DNA of 64,000 bases from Pelobium manganitolerans (GTDB taxonomy: Bacteria; Bacteroidota; Bacteroidia; Sphingobacteriales; Sphingobacteriaceae), in NCBI RefSeq assembly GCF_003609575.1, contig NZ_MBTA01000001.1:310001-374000 (forward strand). The letters are read 5' to 3'. The first letter of the stretch is position 1. Every line of letters starts with the position of its first letter. Positions 1 through 9,112 of the stretch are shown here, piece after piece. The position numbers and the translations under genes are program-made. The notes under the pieces are model-generated. The model was not told where the DNA came from and did no database searches. It saw nothing but the letters and a program-made list of their open reading frames with translations.

Positions 1-1994
1 GCTGTTAGCCAAGTTGGCGTTGCAAAAGCTTGTTTGATGATAAAATCCATCGCTTGTTGCTGCACCGCTTTTGGTACCGGCGTATAAACAGCGCCACTTT
101 GTTCATAGGTTTTAAAATTCTCGTAAATACCGCCAATGTTCGATTTTACATGTCCCATGTATCGGGTAAACTGATTAATTACCTCGCCATACAGCTCCTG
201 CAAATTTTCATAAGCCTTGCCTTCTTCATAAGTCCATTTTTCGATATTTGGCAAAATACGTTTCAGGTTTTGGATGCCATAAGCAGATGCTTTCATTGCA
301 TCGTCTCCTAAATCTTCTGATTGTGACCGCGGGTCTATCGGGTTAGAGGTTTGCCTTCCGTAAAAATATAAAGGATTGCCTGCTCGCGCCACGGTCCACT
401 TATTTAAAACAACTGTTTCCTCGTCCATGTTTTTGCCGGGAAAGTAAGTATAGCCCCACTTTATTGCCCATTTATCATAAGGGCCAATACCTGGGTACAG
501 CAAAACGCCTTGATCTTGCGGTTGTGCAATGTAATTGAAGCGTGCATAATCCATAATAGAAGGGGCAGTGCCGCCCATACGCTGCGTAAAAGAAGCCGAG
601 CGCAAAGAATCTACCGGATAAGCTACGCTGGAACCAAAATTATGCGCCAAGCCCAAAGTGTGGCCAATTTCATGCGATGACACAAAACGGATAAGCTGGC
701 CCATTACCTCATCTTTAAACTTTGGCATACGCGCTTCTGGGTTTACCGCCGCTGTTTGCACAAAAAACCAGTTACGCACCAAATTCATCACGTTGTGGTA
801 CCAACCAATGTCAGATTCTATGATTTCGCCCGAGCGCGGATCCGAGATATGTGGGCCGTAAGCATTGGCTATGTTAGAAGCAAAATAGCGGATAACCGAA
901 TATCGCGCATCTTCTGGCGACCAATCCGGATCATCGGTTGGTGCTTCTAAACAAGTAATTGCATTTTTAAAACCGGCTGCTTCAAATGCTGCATTCCAAT
1001 CTTTTACACCCTCAATCAAGTAAGGTCGCCATTTTTTCGGTGTTGCTGGGTCTATGTAGTAAACAATCTTTTTCTTAGGCTCCACCAACTCACCTCGCGC
1101 ATAAGCCGCACTATCTTTAGGTTCTAAACGCCAACGCGCCACGTATCTGGTCACGGTCGCTTTTTGCGCATCTATCCCATAATCTGTTTGCCTTCTCGAA
1201 AAATAACCCACTCTTTGATCGTATAAACGTGCTTGCATGGGCACCTTAGGCAATAAAACCATAGATGTATTTAGCTCGACCGTTACCGAGCCAAGCGAGT
1301 TATCTACCGGTGGATTATTAGCTAAATATGTTTTTACCGTACGGGTTTCAATATTGATAGGAAAAGATTTGATGGTATCAATGTAGGACCTGCTTTCGTC
1401 TAAACGCGTAATTTTATAAGCTGTACGAGTATCTGGCGATAAGCCGATGGCGTTGATGTCTTTACTAAAAAAATCGCTCACGTCAATTACCACGCCGTTT
1501 GAGTCTTTCCCTAAAGATTTGATGTCAAAAACAGCTAAAATTGGCGCCAGGTTAGAGTTACGTACAGACTGGAACATTTCCGAGCTGTCCGCCGCCACAT
1601 TGGCGTATGATTGTACGCGCAAAAGCACTTGTTTATCGCGTTTTTCCCACACCCAAACCTGTTCGTTAATTTCTTCGCCGCCATAAACACCATCCACCGC
1701 AGGTGTTTTTACATATCGGGTAACAGCCAACATTTCGCGTCCAAAAAGTGTATCAGCTATTTCGTAAAAATACTTTTCATCCACTTTGTGTACCGCAAAT
1801 AAACCGCTGTCGGTTTTTGCTTTCGCCGATATAATATCCCGATAAGGCTTTAATGCCCCGGGCTTTTGGGTAGCTACCGGTTTATTGACAACCGGAGTTG
1901 GAGCGGGCTTTTTTTTCTTCAAAAAACAGCCTGATAAGCTGGTAGAAACTCCTATAAAGGTAATGATACCCAGTTTGTAAATGTTTTTATGCAT
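1..1994 (-). CDS. Secreted zinc-dependent metalloprotease lipoprotein (partial, C-terminus off left edge)
   Basis: The reading frame is open from an ATG at 1994 to the left edge of the window, giving about 664 residues. The N-terminus is a lipoprotein signal: positive residues, a hydrophobic stretch, then LSGC with the lipid-modified Cys at residue 23. The metzincin-type motif HEIGHTLGLAH lies at 642-674, near residue 441, and supplies three zinc-ligand histidines and a catalytic Glu. The architecture (long N-terminal region, then a reprolysin-like zinc domain) matches the large Bacteroidota metalloproteases with DUF5117/DUF5118/DUF4953 domains. It is probably anchored in the outer membrane or periplasm and degrades proteins. 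The substrate is unknown. The last 100-200 residues are missing only because of the window edge. Confidence 0.88.
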   Translation of the reverse strand, partial: MHKNIYKLGIITFIGVSTSLSGCFLKKKKPAPTPVVNKPVATQKPGALKPYRDIISAKAKTDSGLFAVHKVDEKYFYEIADTLFGREMLAVTRYVKTPAVDGVYGGEEINEQVWVWEKRDKQVLLRVQSYANVAADSSEMFQSVRNSNLAPILAVFDIKSLGKDSNGVVIDVSDFFSKDINAIGLSPDTRTAYKITRLDESRSYIDTIKSFPINIETRTVKTYLANNPPVDNSLGSVTVELNTSMVLLPKVPMQARLYDQRVGYFSRRQTDYGIDAQKATVTRYVARWRLEPKDSAAYARGELVEPKKKIVYYIDPATPKKWRPYLIEGVKDWNAAFEAAGFKNAITCLEAPTDDPDWSPEDARYSVIRYFASNIANAYGPHISDPRSGEIIESDIGWYHNVMNLVRNWFFVQTAAVNPEARMPKFKDEVMGQLIRFVSSHEIGHTLGLAHNFGSSVAYPVDSLRSASFTQRMGGTAPSIMDYARFNYIAQPQDQGVLLYPGIGPYDKWAIKWGYTYFPGKNMDEETVVLNKWTVARAGNPLYFYGRQTSNPIDPRSQSEDLGDDAMKASAYGIQNLKRILPNIEKWTYEEGKAYENLQELYGEVINQFTRYMGHVKSNIGGIYENFKTYEQSGAVYTPVPKAVQQQAMDFIIKQAFATPTWLT

Positions 1995-2201
1995 AAAAAT
2001 ACTGCTATGGTAAAAATTAAATGTAGCCAATAATAAACTTAGTGTTTGCTAAATTTTTGTGACGAGTTCCAAATTCAAAAGGAAAAATTCAAAAGGGGTC
2101 AGCTAAGTGTTTCACCTTTTATCGGAGTCTTGGCTCTTTGTTCCTTAAGCTCCACCGCCTTTCATATCTTTTTGTAAATTGCGTTTCATTTTTTATTTAG
2201 C
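1995..2201. repeat. Intergenic gap with a 12-bp direct repeat
   Basis: This gap lies between divergent genes. AAATTCAAAAGG occurs twice, at 2071-2082 and 2085-2096, with a 14-bp period. The following stretch to about 2165 is a C/T-rich, loosely repetitive tract (units resembling TCTTGGC, TCTTTGTT, CCTTAAGC). No TAnnTTTG promoter element could be placed confidently for either flanking gene. Confidence 0.5.
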
Positions 2202-3194
2202 GTGGCAAGCAAAGCAGTTTTTTCAACTCCTAAAAAAACAAATTTTACTTTTATCGATTTATTTGCGGGTATTGGCGGTTTCCGTTTGGCCATGCAAAAT
2301 GTTGGTGGCAAATGTGTTTATAGCAGCGAGTGGAACAAAGACGCACAACAAACCTACCTCACTAATTTTGGTGATTTGCCTTTTGGCGATATCACTTTAG
2401 CCGAAACAAAGGCACAGATTCCTAAACATTTTGACGTGCTATGCGGTGGATTTCCTTGCCAGGCATTTTCTATTGCGGGTTACCGTAAAGGTTTTGCAGA
2501 AACACGTGGAACTTTGTTTTTTGATATCCAACAAATTGTGGAAAAGCATAGGCCGAAGGCCGTTTTTTTGGAAAACGTAAAGAATCTGGTATCGCACGAT
2601 AAGGGAAATACCTTTAAAATTATTCTGGAGGTTTTAGAAGAACAATTGGGATATAAGGTTTTTCATAAAGTTTTAAACTCGATGACGCACGCTAATGTGC
2701 CCCAAAACCGCGAGCGTATTTTTATGGTAGCTTTTGATCCAGAACAGGTGCCGGATCATCAGAACTTCCAATTTCCGCAAGCTATTGATTTGACAAATAC
2801 CATTCATCATCTTATCGAAAAAGAAAAGCAAGATGATAAATATTATTACAAAAAAAACCATCCATATTATCCCGAACTTGAAAAAACCATGTTGAAAAAT
2901 GATACGGTTTATCAGTGGAGGCGTGTGTATGTGCGCGAAAATAAAAGCAACGTTTGCCCAACCTTAACCGCAAATATGGGTGCCGGCGGACATAACGTTC
3001 CTTTAATAAAAGATAATTATGGAATCAGAAAGCTAACCCCAAAAGAATGTTTTGCTTTCCAAGGTTACCCGATGGATAAATATGTTTTACCAAAACTTGC
3101 AGATAGCAAATTGTATATGCAAGCCGGAAACTCGGTTACTATGCCTTTGGTGCAAAGAATTAGTGAAGAAATTGTGAAGGTTTTAGCTAAATAA
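2202..3194 (+). CDS. DNA (cytosine-5-)-methyltransferase, orphan
   Basis: A 330-residue C5-cytosine methyltransferase that transfers a methyl group from SAM to cytosine in DNA. Conserved motifs are in order. Motif I (FIDLFAGIGGFRLAMQ) is at about 17-32, PCQ with the catalytic Cys is at 85-87, and ENV is at 124-126. QNRER (motif VIII) is at 168-172, and the motif IX and X regions (RKLTPKECFAFQG, then QAGNSV) are near the C-terminus. The start is GTG at 2202: an in-frame TAA sits at 2175 and there is no ATG between. The target-recognition region is short (about residues 185-270) and the target cannot be read from sequence. No restriction endonuclease, Vsr nuclease or specificity subunit is adjacent, so it looks solitary: either regulatory or a remnant of a restriction-modification pair. 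Confidence 0.93.
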   Translation: MASKAVFSTPKKTNFTFIDLFAGIGGFRLAMQNVGGKCVYSSEWNKDAQQTYLTNFGDLPFGDITLAETKAQIPKHFDVLCGGFPCQAFSIAGYRKGFAETRGTLFFDIQQIVEKHRPKAVFLENVKNLVSHDKGNTFKIILEVLEEQLGYKVFHKVLNSMTHANVPQNRERIFMVAFDPEQVPDHQNFQFPQAIDLTNTIHHLIEKEKQDDKYYYKKNHPYYPELEKTMLKNDTVYQWRRVYVRENKSNVCPTLTANMGAGGHNVPLIKDNYGIRKLTPKECFAFQGYPMDKYVLPKLADSKLYMQAGNSVTMPLVQRISEEIVKVLAK

Positions 3195-3228
3195 TTAAAA
3201 ATCTAACACCTTACAAACTAACAACTAC

Positions 3229-3933
3229 CTAACTCGTCTTCGTCGGTCTAATTTCTATTTTGCTAGGCAAAGTGCGCGGGTGCATCATCAACAAATCGCT
3301 TACCAACTGTCCTAAATCTTCTGGTTGTATTTTCCAGGCGTCTTTTTCTTGATTAGGTTGGTGATGATTAAAATGTGTAGCTACAGAACCTGGCATAATG
3401 GTACTTACTTTAACGCCATGTTTTCTTAAATCTAACATTACCGCTTGTGTAAAACCTGTTAACCCAAATTTGCTGGCATTATAAGCCGAACCATTTTCAA
3501 AAAAGTTAGTGCCTGCTAAGCTAGATATGGTAATGATATATCCCTGTGCTTTTTTTATGGCATCAACAGATGCTTTAATACTGTAAAAAACACCTGTTAA
3601 GTTGGTTTCTATCGTTTCGTGCCATTGCTCTAAAGTTATTTCTTCTATAGGTGCAAAATGCCCAACTCCCGCATTGGCTACTAAAATATCTAAGCCTCCA
3701 AACTCTTTTATTACCTCATTTACCGCTTGTTGTTGCGATGCAAAGTCTTTTACATCTGCTGCTAAGCCTAGCGTTCCGTTTCCCAGTTTTTTAGCAGCTT
3801 CGTCTGCGCTCTCTTGCGTTCTGCTTGTAATGGCCACTTTAACGCCCTGTTTTATTAAAGCTTCCGCAATGCCGTAACCAATTCCTTTAGTTGCGCCGGT
3901 TATTAAAGCAACTTTGTTTTTAATGTTTTGCAT
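3229..3933 (-). CDS. Short-chain dehydrogenase/reductase (SDR)
   Basis: A 234-residue classical SDR with an N-terminal Rossmann fold. The NAD(P)-binding motif TGATKGIG is at residues 13-20, the NAG motif is near 87-89, and the catalytic Ser138, Tyr151 and Lys155 lie in ISS and YNASK. It resembles FabG-like 3-ketoacyl reductases and many clinker SDRs, and the substrate cannot be assigned. The Arg/Thr-rich segment after the first beta strand (SRTQES) favours NADP(H). It is divergent from the LysR-type regulator that starts 62 bp away, so the regulator may control it, but this is inferred from position only. Confidence 0.88.
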   Translation of the reverse strand: MQNIKNKVALITGATKGIGYGIAEALIKQGVKVAITSRTQESADEAAKKLGNGTLGLAADVKDFASQQQAVNEVIKEFGGLDILVANAGVGHFAPIEEITLEQWHETIETNLTGVFYSIKASVDAIKKAQGYIITISSLAGTNFFENGSAYNASKFGLTGFTQAVMLDLRKHGVKVSTIMPGSVATHFNHHQPNQEKDAWKIQPEDLGQLVSDLLMMHPRTLPSKIEIRPTKTS

Positions 3934-3995
3934 AAATTTAATTTTTTGTTGTTTGCCCCAAATTTTCTGCCAAGCCCGTTTATTTACTAATTTAG

Positions 3996-4889
3996 ATGAT
4001 GCTCAATTTCCGATTAGAGGTTTTTTATACTACTGCTAAGCGACTAAACTTTACAAAAGCTGCTGCCGAACTGTTTATCACACAACCGGCGGTAACCAAA
4101 CACATCCACGAGCTCGAAAACCACTACAAACTTAAACTGTTTGACCGCAACGGCAGTAAAATATCCTTAACAGAGGCCGGAAAAGTTTTGTTGGCACATA
4201 CCGAAAAACTGAGAGAGTTAGATAAAGCCTTAGAATTTGATATGAATGCCTTAACTCACCAACACAAGGGCATTTTAAAAATAGGTGCCAGCTCTACCAT
4301 CTCTCAATATGTGCTGCCCGAAATTTTAGCCAAGTTTCATCAAAAATTTACTGATGTAAGAATTCAGCTCATCAGCGGCAATACCGAGCATATAGAACAA
4401 GCTTTGTTGAACAAAGAAATTGATTTGGGTTTGATAGAAGGACGCTCTAAAAATCCGCAAATCAACTATACCTTTTTTTTAAATGATGAACTGGTGCTGT
4501 TAGCAAACACCGCAAATCCAAACATCAAACAAATCATCAGCTTAACTGAGCTTAGCGAATATCCTTTATTGTTGCGCGAGCCCGGCTCTGGCTCTTTAGA
4601 AGTAATTGCACATGCTTTAAAAGAACATCAGCTTAAATTAAACAACCTAAACGTTGAAATGACCTTAGGTAGTATCGAAAGCATGAAAGCTTATTTGCAA
4701 AATAGCCATTGTTTAGCTTTTATATCGGTACATGCCGTGGTAAACGAGCTCAAAAACAACAAACTGCGCATTATTGATGTGGAAAACTTAAGTTTAGAAC
4801 GCCCTTTATACTTTATCCAAAGCCAGGGCGACGTGGGCAACCTGCCCGGATTGTTCATCGAATTTGCCTCTAAGTATAACTTAAAGTAA
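3996..4889 (+). CDS. LysR-family transcriptional regulator
   Basis: A 297-residue LysR-type regulator. The N-terminal winged helix-turn-helix covers about residues 3-62 (FTKAAAELFITQPAVTKHI), and the rest is a periplasmic-binding-protein-like effector domain. Two adjacent ATG codons (3996 and 3999) are possible; family members usually begin MLNFRLEVFY, which favours 3999. The gene lies 85 bp upstream of a YeiH-type transporter on the same strand. That pairing is common in bacteria, where the regulator controls the transporter. Nested inverted repeats just before the transporter start (4937-4970) are candidate binding sites. Confidence 0.9.
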   Translation: MMLNFRLEVFYTTAKRLNFTKAAAELFITQPAVTKHIHELENHYKLKLFDRNGSKISLTEAGKVLLAHTEKLRELDKALEFDMNALTHQHKGILKIGASSTISQYVLPEILAKFHQKFTDVRIQLISGNTEHIEQALLNKEIDLGLIEGRSKNPQINYTFFLNDELVLLANTANPNIKQIISLTELSEYPLLLREPGSGSLEVIAHALKEHQLKLNNLNVEMTLGSIESMKAYLQNSHCLAFISVHAVVNELKNNKLRIIDVENLSLERPLYFIQSQGDVGNLPGLFIEFASKYNLK

Positions 4890-4936
4890 TAGACTATTAA
4901 TATTTACAATTTAAACATCATCTAAAATACCTCCAA

Positions 4937-4970
4937 ATTTGTATTGTTGTTTATCACAATAAATACAAAT
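4937..4970. promoter_or_regulatory. Nested inverted repeats upstream of the YeiH-type gene (candidate LysR site)
   Basis: Perfect 9-bp arms ATTTGTATT (4937-4945) and AATACAAAT (4962-4970) enclose a second perfect inverted repeat, TATTGT (4942-4947) and ACAATA (4956-4961). They end 4 bp before the transporter ATG at 4975. Dyads of this size fit LysR-family operators (T-N11-A type). The site also covers the ribosome-binding region, so an mRNA hairpin is an alternative. Confidence 0.45.
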
Positions 4971-4974
4971 AATA

Positions 4975-5928
4975 ATGGAACATATACATCAGCTCACTCA
5001 TAATCTTAATAAAGAGAAAATAATTTTTATCATTTGCGGATTGCTCTGTTTAACACCATGGGTAAGTCCGCCGGTTGCTTTATTAGGAGGAATATTAATT
5101 GCCCAATTTTTCGACAATCCTTTTGCTACATATAGCCATGCCGCGGTTAGCTACTTACTGCAATTTGCCGTGGTAGGTTTAGGTTTTGGGATGGATTTAT
5201 CTTTAGCTATCCAAAGCGGAAAAACCGGATTTGTTTACACGGTAGCGTCTATTTTTTCGACTATATTGTTAGGTTTATTTTTAGGAAAGCTTTTTAAAAC
5301 CGAACGTAAAACATCTTTTTTAATTTCTTCTGGTACTGCCATCTGCGGCGGAAGTGCCATTGCTGCCTTAGCGCCGGTAGTTCAGTCTAAAGAAAAACAA
5401 ACCTCTATAGCATTAGGAATTATATTTGTTTTAAATGCCGTAGCATTGTTTGTTTTCCCTATTATAGGTAAGTATTTCAGCTTATCACAAAACCAATTTG
5501 GTTTATGGTGCGCTATTGCCATACATGATACCAGCTCTGTGGTAGGTGCGGCAAATAAATACGGTCCGGAGGCTTTGCAGGTAGCTACAACGGTAAAACT
5601 GATGCGTGCCTTGTGGATTATCCCCATCGCGGTAGCAAGCGCTTTTGCCTTTAATAGTCAGTCAAAAAAAATCAAAATTCCTTACTTTATAGGTTTATTT
5701 GTTTTAGCTATGATAGCAAGCACTTACATCCCAACGGTAGCCTCAATAGCACCATTTGTAGTTGCCATAGCTAAAATAGCCTTAACATTAACCTTGTTTT
5801 TAATAGGTACCGGTTTATCCAGAGCGGTGTTAAAATCTGTTGGTTTTAAACCTTTGTTGCAAGGTTTACTGTTATGGATAACCGTTTCTGCAATAGCGCT
5901 ATACGCAATTTTAAATTTTGTAGTTTAA
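4975..5928 (+). CDS. YeiH/UPF0324 family membrane transporter (putative sulfate exporter family)
   Basis: A 317-residue integral membrane protein with about ten hydrophobic segments from residue 16 to the C-terminus. It contains the conserved segment GTAICGGSAIAALAPV (about residues 121-136) and HDTSSVVGAA (about 185-194), both characteristic of the YeiH/UPF0324 family. The family is annotated as putative sulfate exporters, but the substrate is not established. The upstream LysR-type gene is the likely regulator. The length is typical of the family. Confidence 0.87.
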   Translation: MEHIHQLTHNLNKEKIIFIICGLLCLTPWVSPPVALLGGILIAQFFDNPFATYSHAAVSYLLQFAVVGLGFGMDLSLAIQSGKTGFVYTVASIFSTILLGLFLGKLFKTERKTSFLISSGTAICGGSAIAALAPVVQSKEKQTSIALGIIFVLNAVALFVFPIIGKYFSLSQNQFGLWCAIAIHDTSSVVGAANKYGPEALQVATTVKLMRALWIIPIAVASAFAFNSQSKKIKIPYFIGLFVLAMIASTYIPTVASIAPFVVAIAKIALTLTLFLIGTGLSRAVLKSVGFKPLLQGLLLWITVSAIALYAILNFVV

Positions 5929-5987
5929 AAACCAGTTTCCTATAAAGTTAAAATACCGGTTCAGCAAAACCGCCATTTTTTTATTTT

Positions 5988-6980
5988 CTACAATCCTAAT
6001 TTAGCCGAAATATCTAGCATACGCTCAATTGGTAAACGTGCCCTTTCAATAATTTCCATAGGTACATCAATTTCAGGTTGTTCGTTTTTTAAGCACAGAT
6101 AAAGCTTTTCTAAAGTGTTACGCTTCATGTGCGGGCAATCATTACAAGCACAGGTATTGTTTGGCGGTGCAGGTATAAAAGTTTTATCAGGATTGGCTTT
6201 TTCCATTTGGTGGATAATGCCAGATTCTGTAGCAACTATAAACTCTTTTGCCGGGCTATTGATGGTATAATTGAGCAAGCCGGTGGTAGAACCTATGTAA
6301 TCTGCCATTTCTAAAATGCTTTGCTCGCATTCTGGATGCGCTAAAAACTTAGCTTCCGGATGTCTTTGCTGCAGTTTGGTTATTTTTTCGCGCGCAAATA
6401 TCTCATGAACCATGCAGGCACCGTTCCACAACACCATGTCACGGCCGGTCTTTTTCATCACATAAGCGCCAAGGTTTTTATCCGGACCAAAAATGATCTT
6501 CTGGTCGGCAGGTAAACTGTTCACAATTTGCACTGCATTGCTTGATGTACAAACGATATCGCTTAAAGCCTTCAGCTCTGCGGTACAGTTTACGTAAGTA
6601 ATTACCAAGTGGTCCGGATATTTTTCTTTAAATTTTTTAAAAAGATGCGGCGGACAGCTGTCTGACAAAGAACAGCCGGCTTTAGCATCCGGCAAAAGCA
6701 CTTTTTTATCTGGCGATAAAATCTTAGCAGTTTCGGCCATAAAATGCACACCTGCAAACACAATTACGCTAGCATCTGTTTTAGCCGCCTGTTGCGATAA
6801 TCCTAAGCTATCGCCAATATAATCTGCAATATCTTGGATATCGCCCTCTTGATAGTAATGGGCCAAGATAACTGCGTTTTTCTCTTTTTTTAACCTATCT
6901 ATCTCTGCGTACAAATCTAGCGTAGGATCTATGGGCTCTTCTACAAAGCCTTTCAAATTTATTTCTTCTGCGATGTTCAT
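5988..6980 (-). CDS. nadA: Quinolinate synthase
   Basis: A 330-residue NadA. It condenses iminoaspartate with dihydroxyacetone phosphate to form quinolinate, the second step of NAD synthesis from aspartate. Conserved blocks include [22 protein letters not shown] and [13 protein letters not shown]. The three cysteines that bind the oxygen-sensitive [4Fe-4S] cluster should lie in [15 protein letters not shown] and CNDCPHM. The gene is divergent from nadB across a 542-bp gap, the usual functional pairing. No nadC is seen in the window. Confidence 0.97.
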   Translation of the reverse strand: MNIAEEINLKGFVEEPIDPTLDLYAEIDRLKKEKNAVILAHYYQEGDIQDIADYIGDSLGLSQQAAKTDASVIVFAGVHFMAETAKILSPDKKVLLPDAKAGCSLSDSCPPHLFKKFKEKYPDHLVITYVNCTAELKALSDIVCTSSNAVQIVNSLPADQKIIFGPDKNLGAYVMKKTGRDMVLWNGACMVHEIFAREKITKLQQRHPEAKFLAHPECEQSILEMADYIGSTTGLLNYTINSPAKEFIVATESGIIHQMEKANPDKTFIPAPPNNTCACNDCPHMKRNTLEKLYLCLKNEQPEIDVPMEIIERARLPIERMLDISAKLGL

Positions 6981-7430
6981 TTTCTAATGGTGCAAATGTA
7001 TAAAATCAAAAATTAGCTTTTTCCGCACTGTAATAACAATTAATCTTTTTTATAAAAAGAAAACTATTATTTATTAGTGTGTTAGTTTAGTGTATAAATC
7101 AGCTCGTTTTTATTTTGATTTATGCTTGTTTAAAAGATATTAACAAATTATTAACAGTCTGATTAATGTAACAGATTGATTACTAACTTATATTAGTGAT
7201 GCAAATAAAACATACATTTTTTTTACCGTTGAATTTAATAAAACTAAAACCGTTAGTTACTTTTAATTCTGTGTAGAGTAAAAACGCAAAGTTCTGTTTT
7301 AAAATGTTGGTAAGTGATGATATTAGACATTTATTAAAACTTTTCATTATTTGTTTACACAAAATTAACACCTTTATACAGTTTATTAACAACAAGCGCT
7401 CTTAAAGCTTTTTTATTTCTTTTATTTTAG
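6981..7430. other. AT-rich divergent intergenic region between nadA and nadB
   Basis: The region is strongly AT-rich with many runs of A and T. Apart from the nadA -7 candidate I see no convincing gene, hairpin terminator or repeat. A 70-codon open frame on the minus strand (7183-7395) has low-complexity composition and no recognisable domain, and was not accepted as a gene. Confidence 0.6.
6993..7000 (-). promoter_or_regulatory. Candidate -7 element of nadA
   Basis: On the minus strand this reads TACATTTG, a full match to the Bacteroidetes -7 consensus TAnnTTTG, 12 bp before the nadA ATG. No clear TTTG or TTG lies at the -33 position, so support is the -7 match and its placement only. Confidence 0.4.
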
Positions 7431-7526
7431 ATGAAACCCAAACGTTTTTCGCTTTTAAAATACCTTTTAAATGCCAATAACCTATACCTTGGTTTCAATA
7501 TTACGCTTAAATATTCAGTCAGATGA
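7431..7526 (+). CDS. Possible 31-codon leader ORF overlapping the nadB start
   Basis: An ATG at 7431 opens a 31-codon frame that ends in TGA at 7524-7526, so its stop overlaps the nadB ATG in an ATGA arrangement typical of translational coupling. The predicted peptide is basic and hydrophobic (begins MKPKRFSLLKYLL) with no known domain. It could be a leader peptide controlling nadB, or chance. The exact ATGA overlap is the only strong point. Confidence 0.3.
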   Translation: MKPKRFSLLKYLLNANNLYLGFNITLKYSVR

Positions 7527-9112
7527 AAAATGTGGATTACCTAGTTATCGGTTCTGGTATAGCTGGTTTAAGTTTTGCCCTAAAGGCTGCCCAACATGGT
7601 AAGGTTTTGATAGTTACCAAAGCTAATGAAGATGAATCTAACACGAAGTATGCGCAGGGTGGGGTAGCCGTGGTTGTGGATAAAGTTGGGGATTCTTTTG
7701 AAAAACACATTAGCGATACCTTAATTGCAGGTGACGGCTTATGCCATAAGGATATTGTGGAAATTGTGGTGAAAGAAGGACCCGATAGGATAAACGAGAT
7801 TATAAAATACGGAACCCAGTTTGATAAAGACTCCGGAGGGTTTTATGACTTAGGAAGGGAAGGCGGCCACTCTGAAAACAGGGTATTGCATTATAAAGAT
7901 GTAACCGGTTTTGAAATTGAAAGGGCGCTTTTGCACGAAATTCACCAGAATCCTAACATTGAGATTTTGACCCACTATTTTGTGGTGGATTTGATTACTC
8001 AACATCACCTTGGCCAACATGTAACACGGCATTCGTCGGATATACGCTGTTTTGGTGCTTACGCTTTTGATACAAAAACGGGTAAAGTAGAAAAGTTTTT
8101 ATCAAAAATTACGCTTTTAGCTGCAGGCGGTGCGGGGCATATTTACAGCTCTACAACCAACCCTACTATCGCTACGGGCGATGGCGTTGCTATGGCTTAT
8201 CGCGCGAAAGCGAAAGTAAGAAATATGGAGTTTATCCAGTTTCATCCTACGGCATTATATAACCCGGGCGAGTATCCTTCATTTTTAATTTCCGAAGCGG
8301 TGCGCGGTTTTGGCGGCGTGTTAAAGAGGGCCAATGGAGAAGAATTTATGTACGAGTATGATGAGCGGGGTTCTTTAGCACCGCGCGATATTGTTGCACG
8401 TGCTATTGATAATGAGATGAAAAAATCTGGACATGATTTTGTTTATCTCGATATTAGACATCGCAAAAAAGAAGATATTTTAAACCATTTTCCAAACATT
8501 TACGCTAAGTGCTTGTCTATCGGCTTGGATATGACTAAAGACATGATTCCGGTAACGCCTGCCTGCCATTATATGTGCGGGGGTGTGATGGTTGACGAGC
8601 ACGGACAGTCTTCTTTAGAAGGTTTGTATGCTTGTGGCGAGGTAACTTCTACAGGTTTACACGGCGCTAATCGTTTAGCCTCTAATTCTTTATTGGAAGC
8701 TTTAGTTTTTGCGCACAGAAGCTATATTTCATCCAGCAGCAAATTGGCCGGTATGACTATTCCAGAAGGCATACCAGATTGGAATGATAAGGATACGCAA
8801 CTTTCTAACGAAGATATTTTAGTGACCCATAATGTTAGGGAAATGCAGAAGATGATGAGCGACTATGTGGGGATTGTTAGGTCTGATTTTAGATTGGAAC
8901 GTGCCATGCGTAGGTTACGTTTGTTATACGAGGAAACTGAGGATTTTTATAAAAAAACAAAGCTTTCTGTAAAATTGTGTGAGCTACGAAACCTTATCCA
9001 AGTAGCTTATATCGTAATAAAATCTGCCACAGAGCGTAAAGAGAGTAGGGGATTGCATTACACCACAGATTATCCAAAACATCAGTCGCAATTAAAAGAT
9101 ACCGTTTTATAA
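7523..9112 (+). CDS. nadB: L-aspartate oxidase
   Basis: A 529-residue FAD enzyme of the succinate dehydrogenase/fumarate reductase flavoprotein family. It oxidises L-aspartate to iminoaspartate, the substrate of NadA. The N-terminal FAD-binding motif is VIGSGIAGLSFALKA (about residues 7-21). The conserved QFHPT segment and the HGANRLASNSLLE segment (about 380-392) are present, followed by the helical C-terminal domain. The length matches NadB. The gene is divergent from nadA. Its TAA stop shares a base with the ATG of the next gene (TAATG), which suggests a two-gene operon. Confidence 0.97.
   Translation: MKNVDYLVIGSGIAGLSFALKAAQHGKVLIVTKANEDESNTKYAQGGVAVVVDKVGDSFEKHISDTLIAGDGLCHKDIVEIVVKEGPDRINEIIKYGTQFDKDSGGFYDLGREGGHSENRVLHYKDVTGFEIERALLHEIHQNPNIEILTHYFVVDLITQHHLGQHVTRHSSDIRCFGAYAFDTKTGKVEKFLSKITLLAAGGAGHIYSSTTNPTIATGDGVAMAYRAKAKVRNMEFIQFHPTALYNPGEYPSFLISEAVRGFGGVLKRANGEEFMYEYDERGSLAPRDIVARAIDNEMKKSGHDFVYLDIRHRKKEDILNHFPNIYAKCLSIGLDMTKDMIPVTPACHYMCGGVMVDEHGQSSLEGLYACGEVTSTGLHGANRLASNSLLEALVFAHRSYISSSSKLAGMTIPEGIPDWNDKDTQLSNEDILVTHNVREMQKMMSDYVGIVRSDFRLERAMRRLRLLYEETEDFYKKTKLSVKLCELRNLIQVAYIVIKSATERKESRGLHYTTDYPKHQSQLKDTVL

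Noticed and set aside
7183-7395. 70-codon frame on the minus strand in the nadA-nadB gap
   Set aside because: Low-complexity, AT-driven composition, no domain, and the gap is the expected promoter region.
7673-7682. TGTGGATAA DnaA-box match in nadB (and a second in lpxA near 49169)
   Set aside because: These lie inside coding sequence, encode conserved protein residues, and one or two matches are expected by chance in 64 kb.
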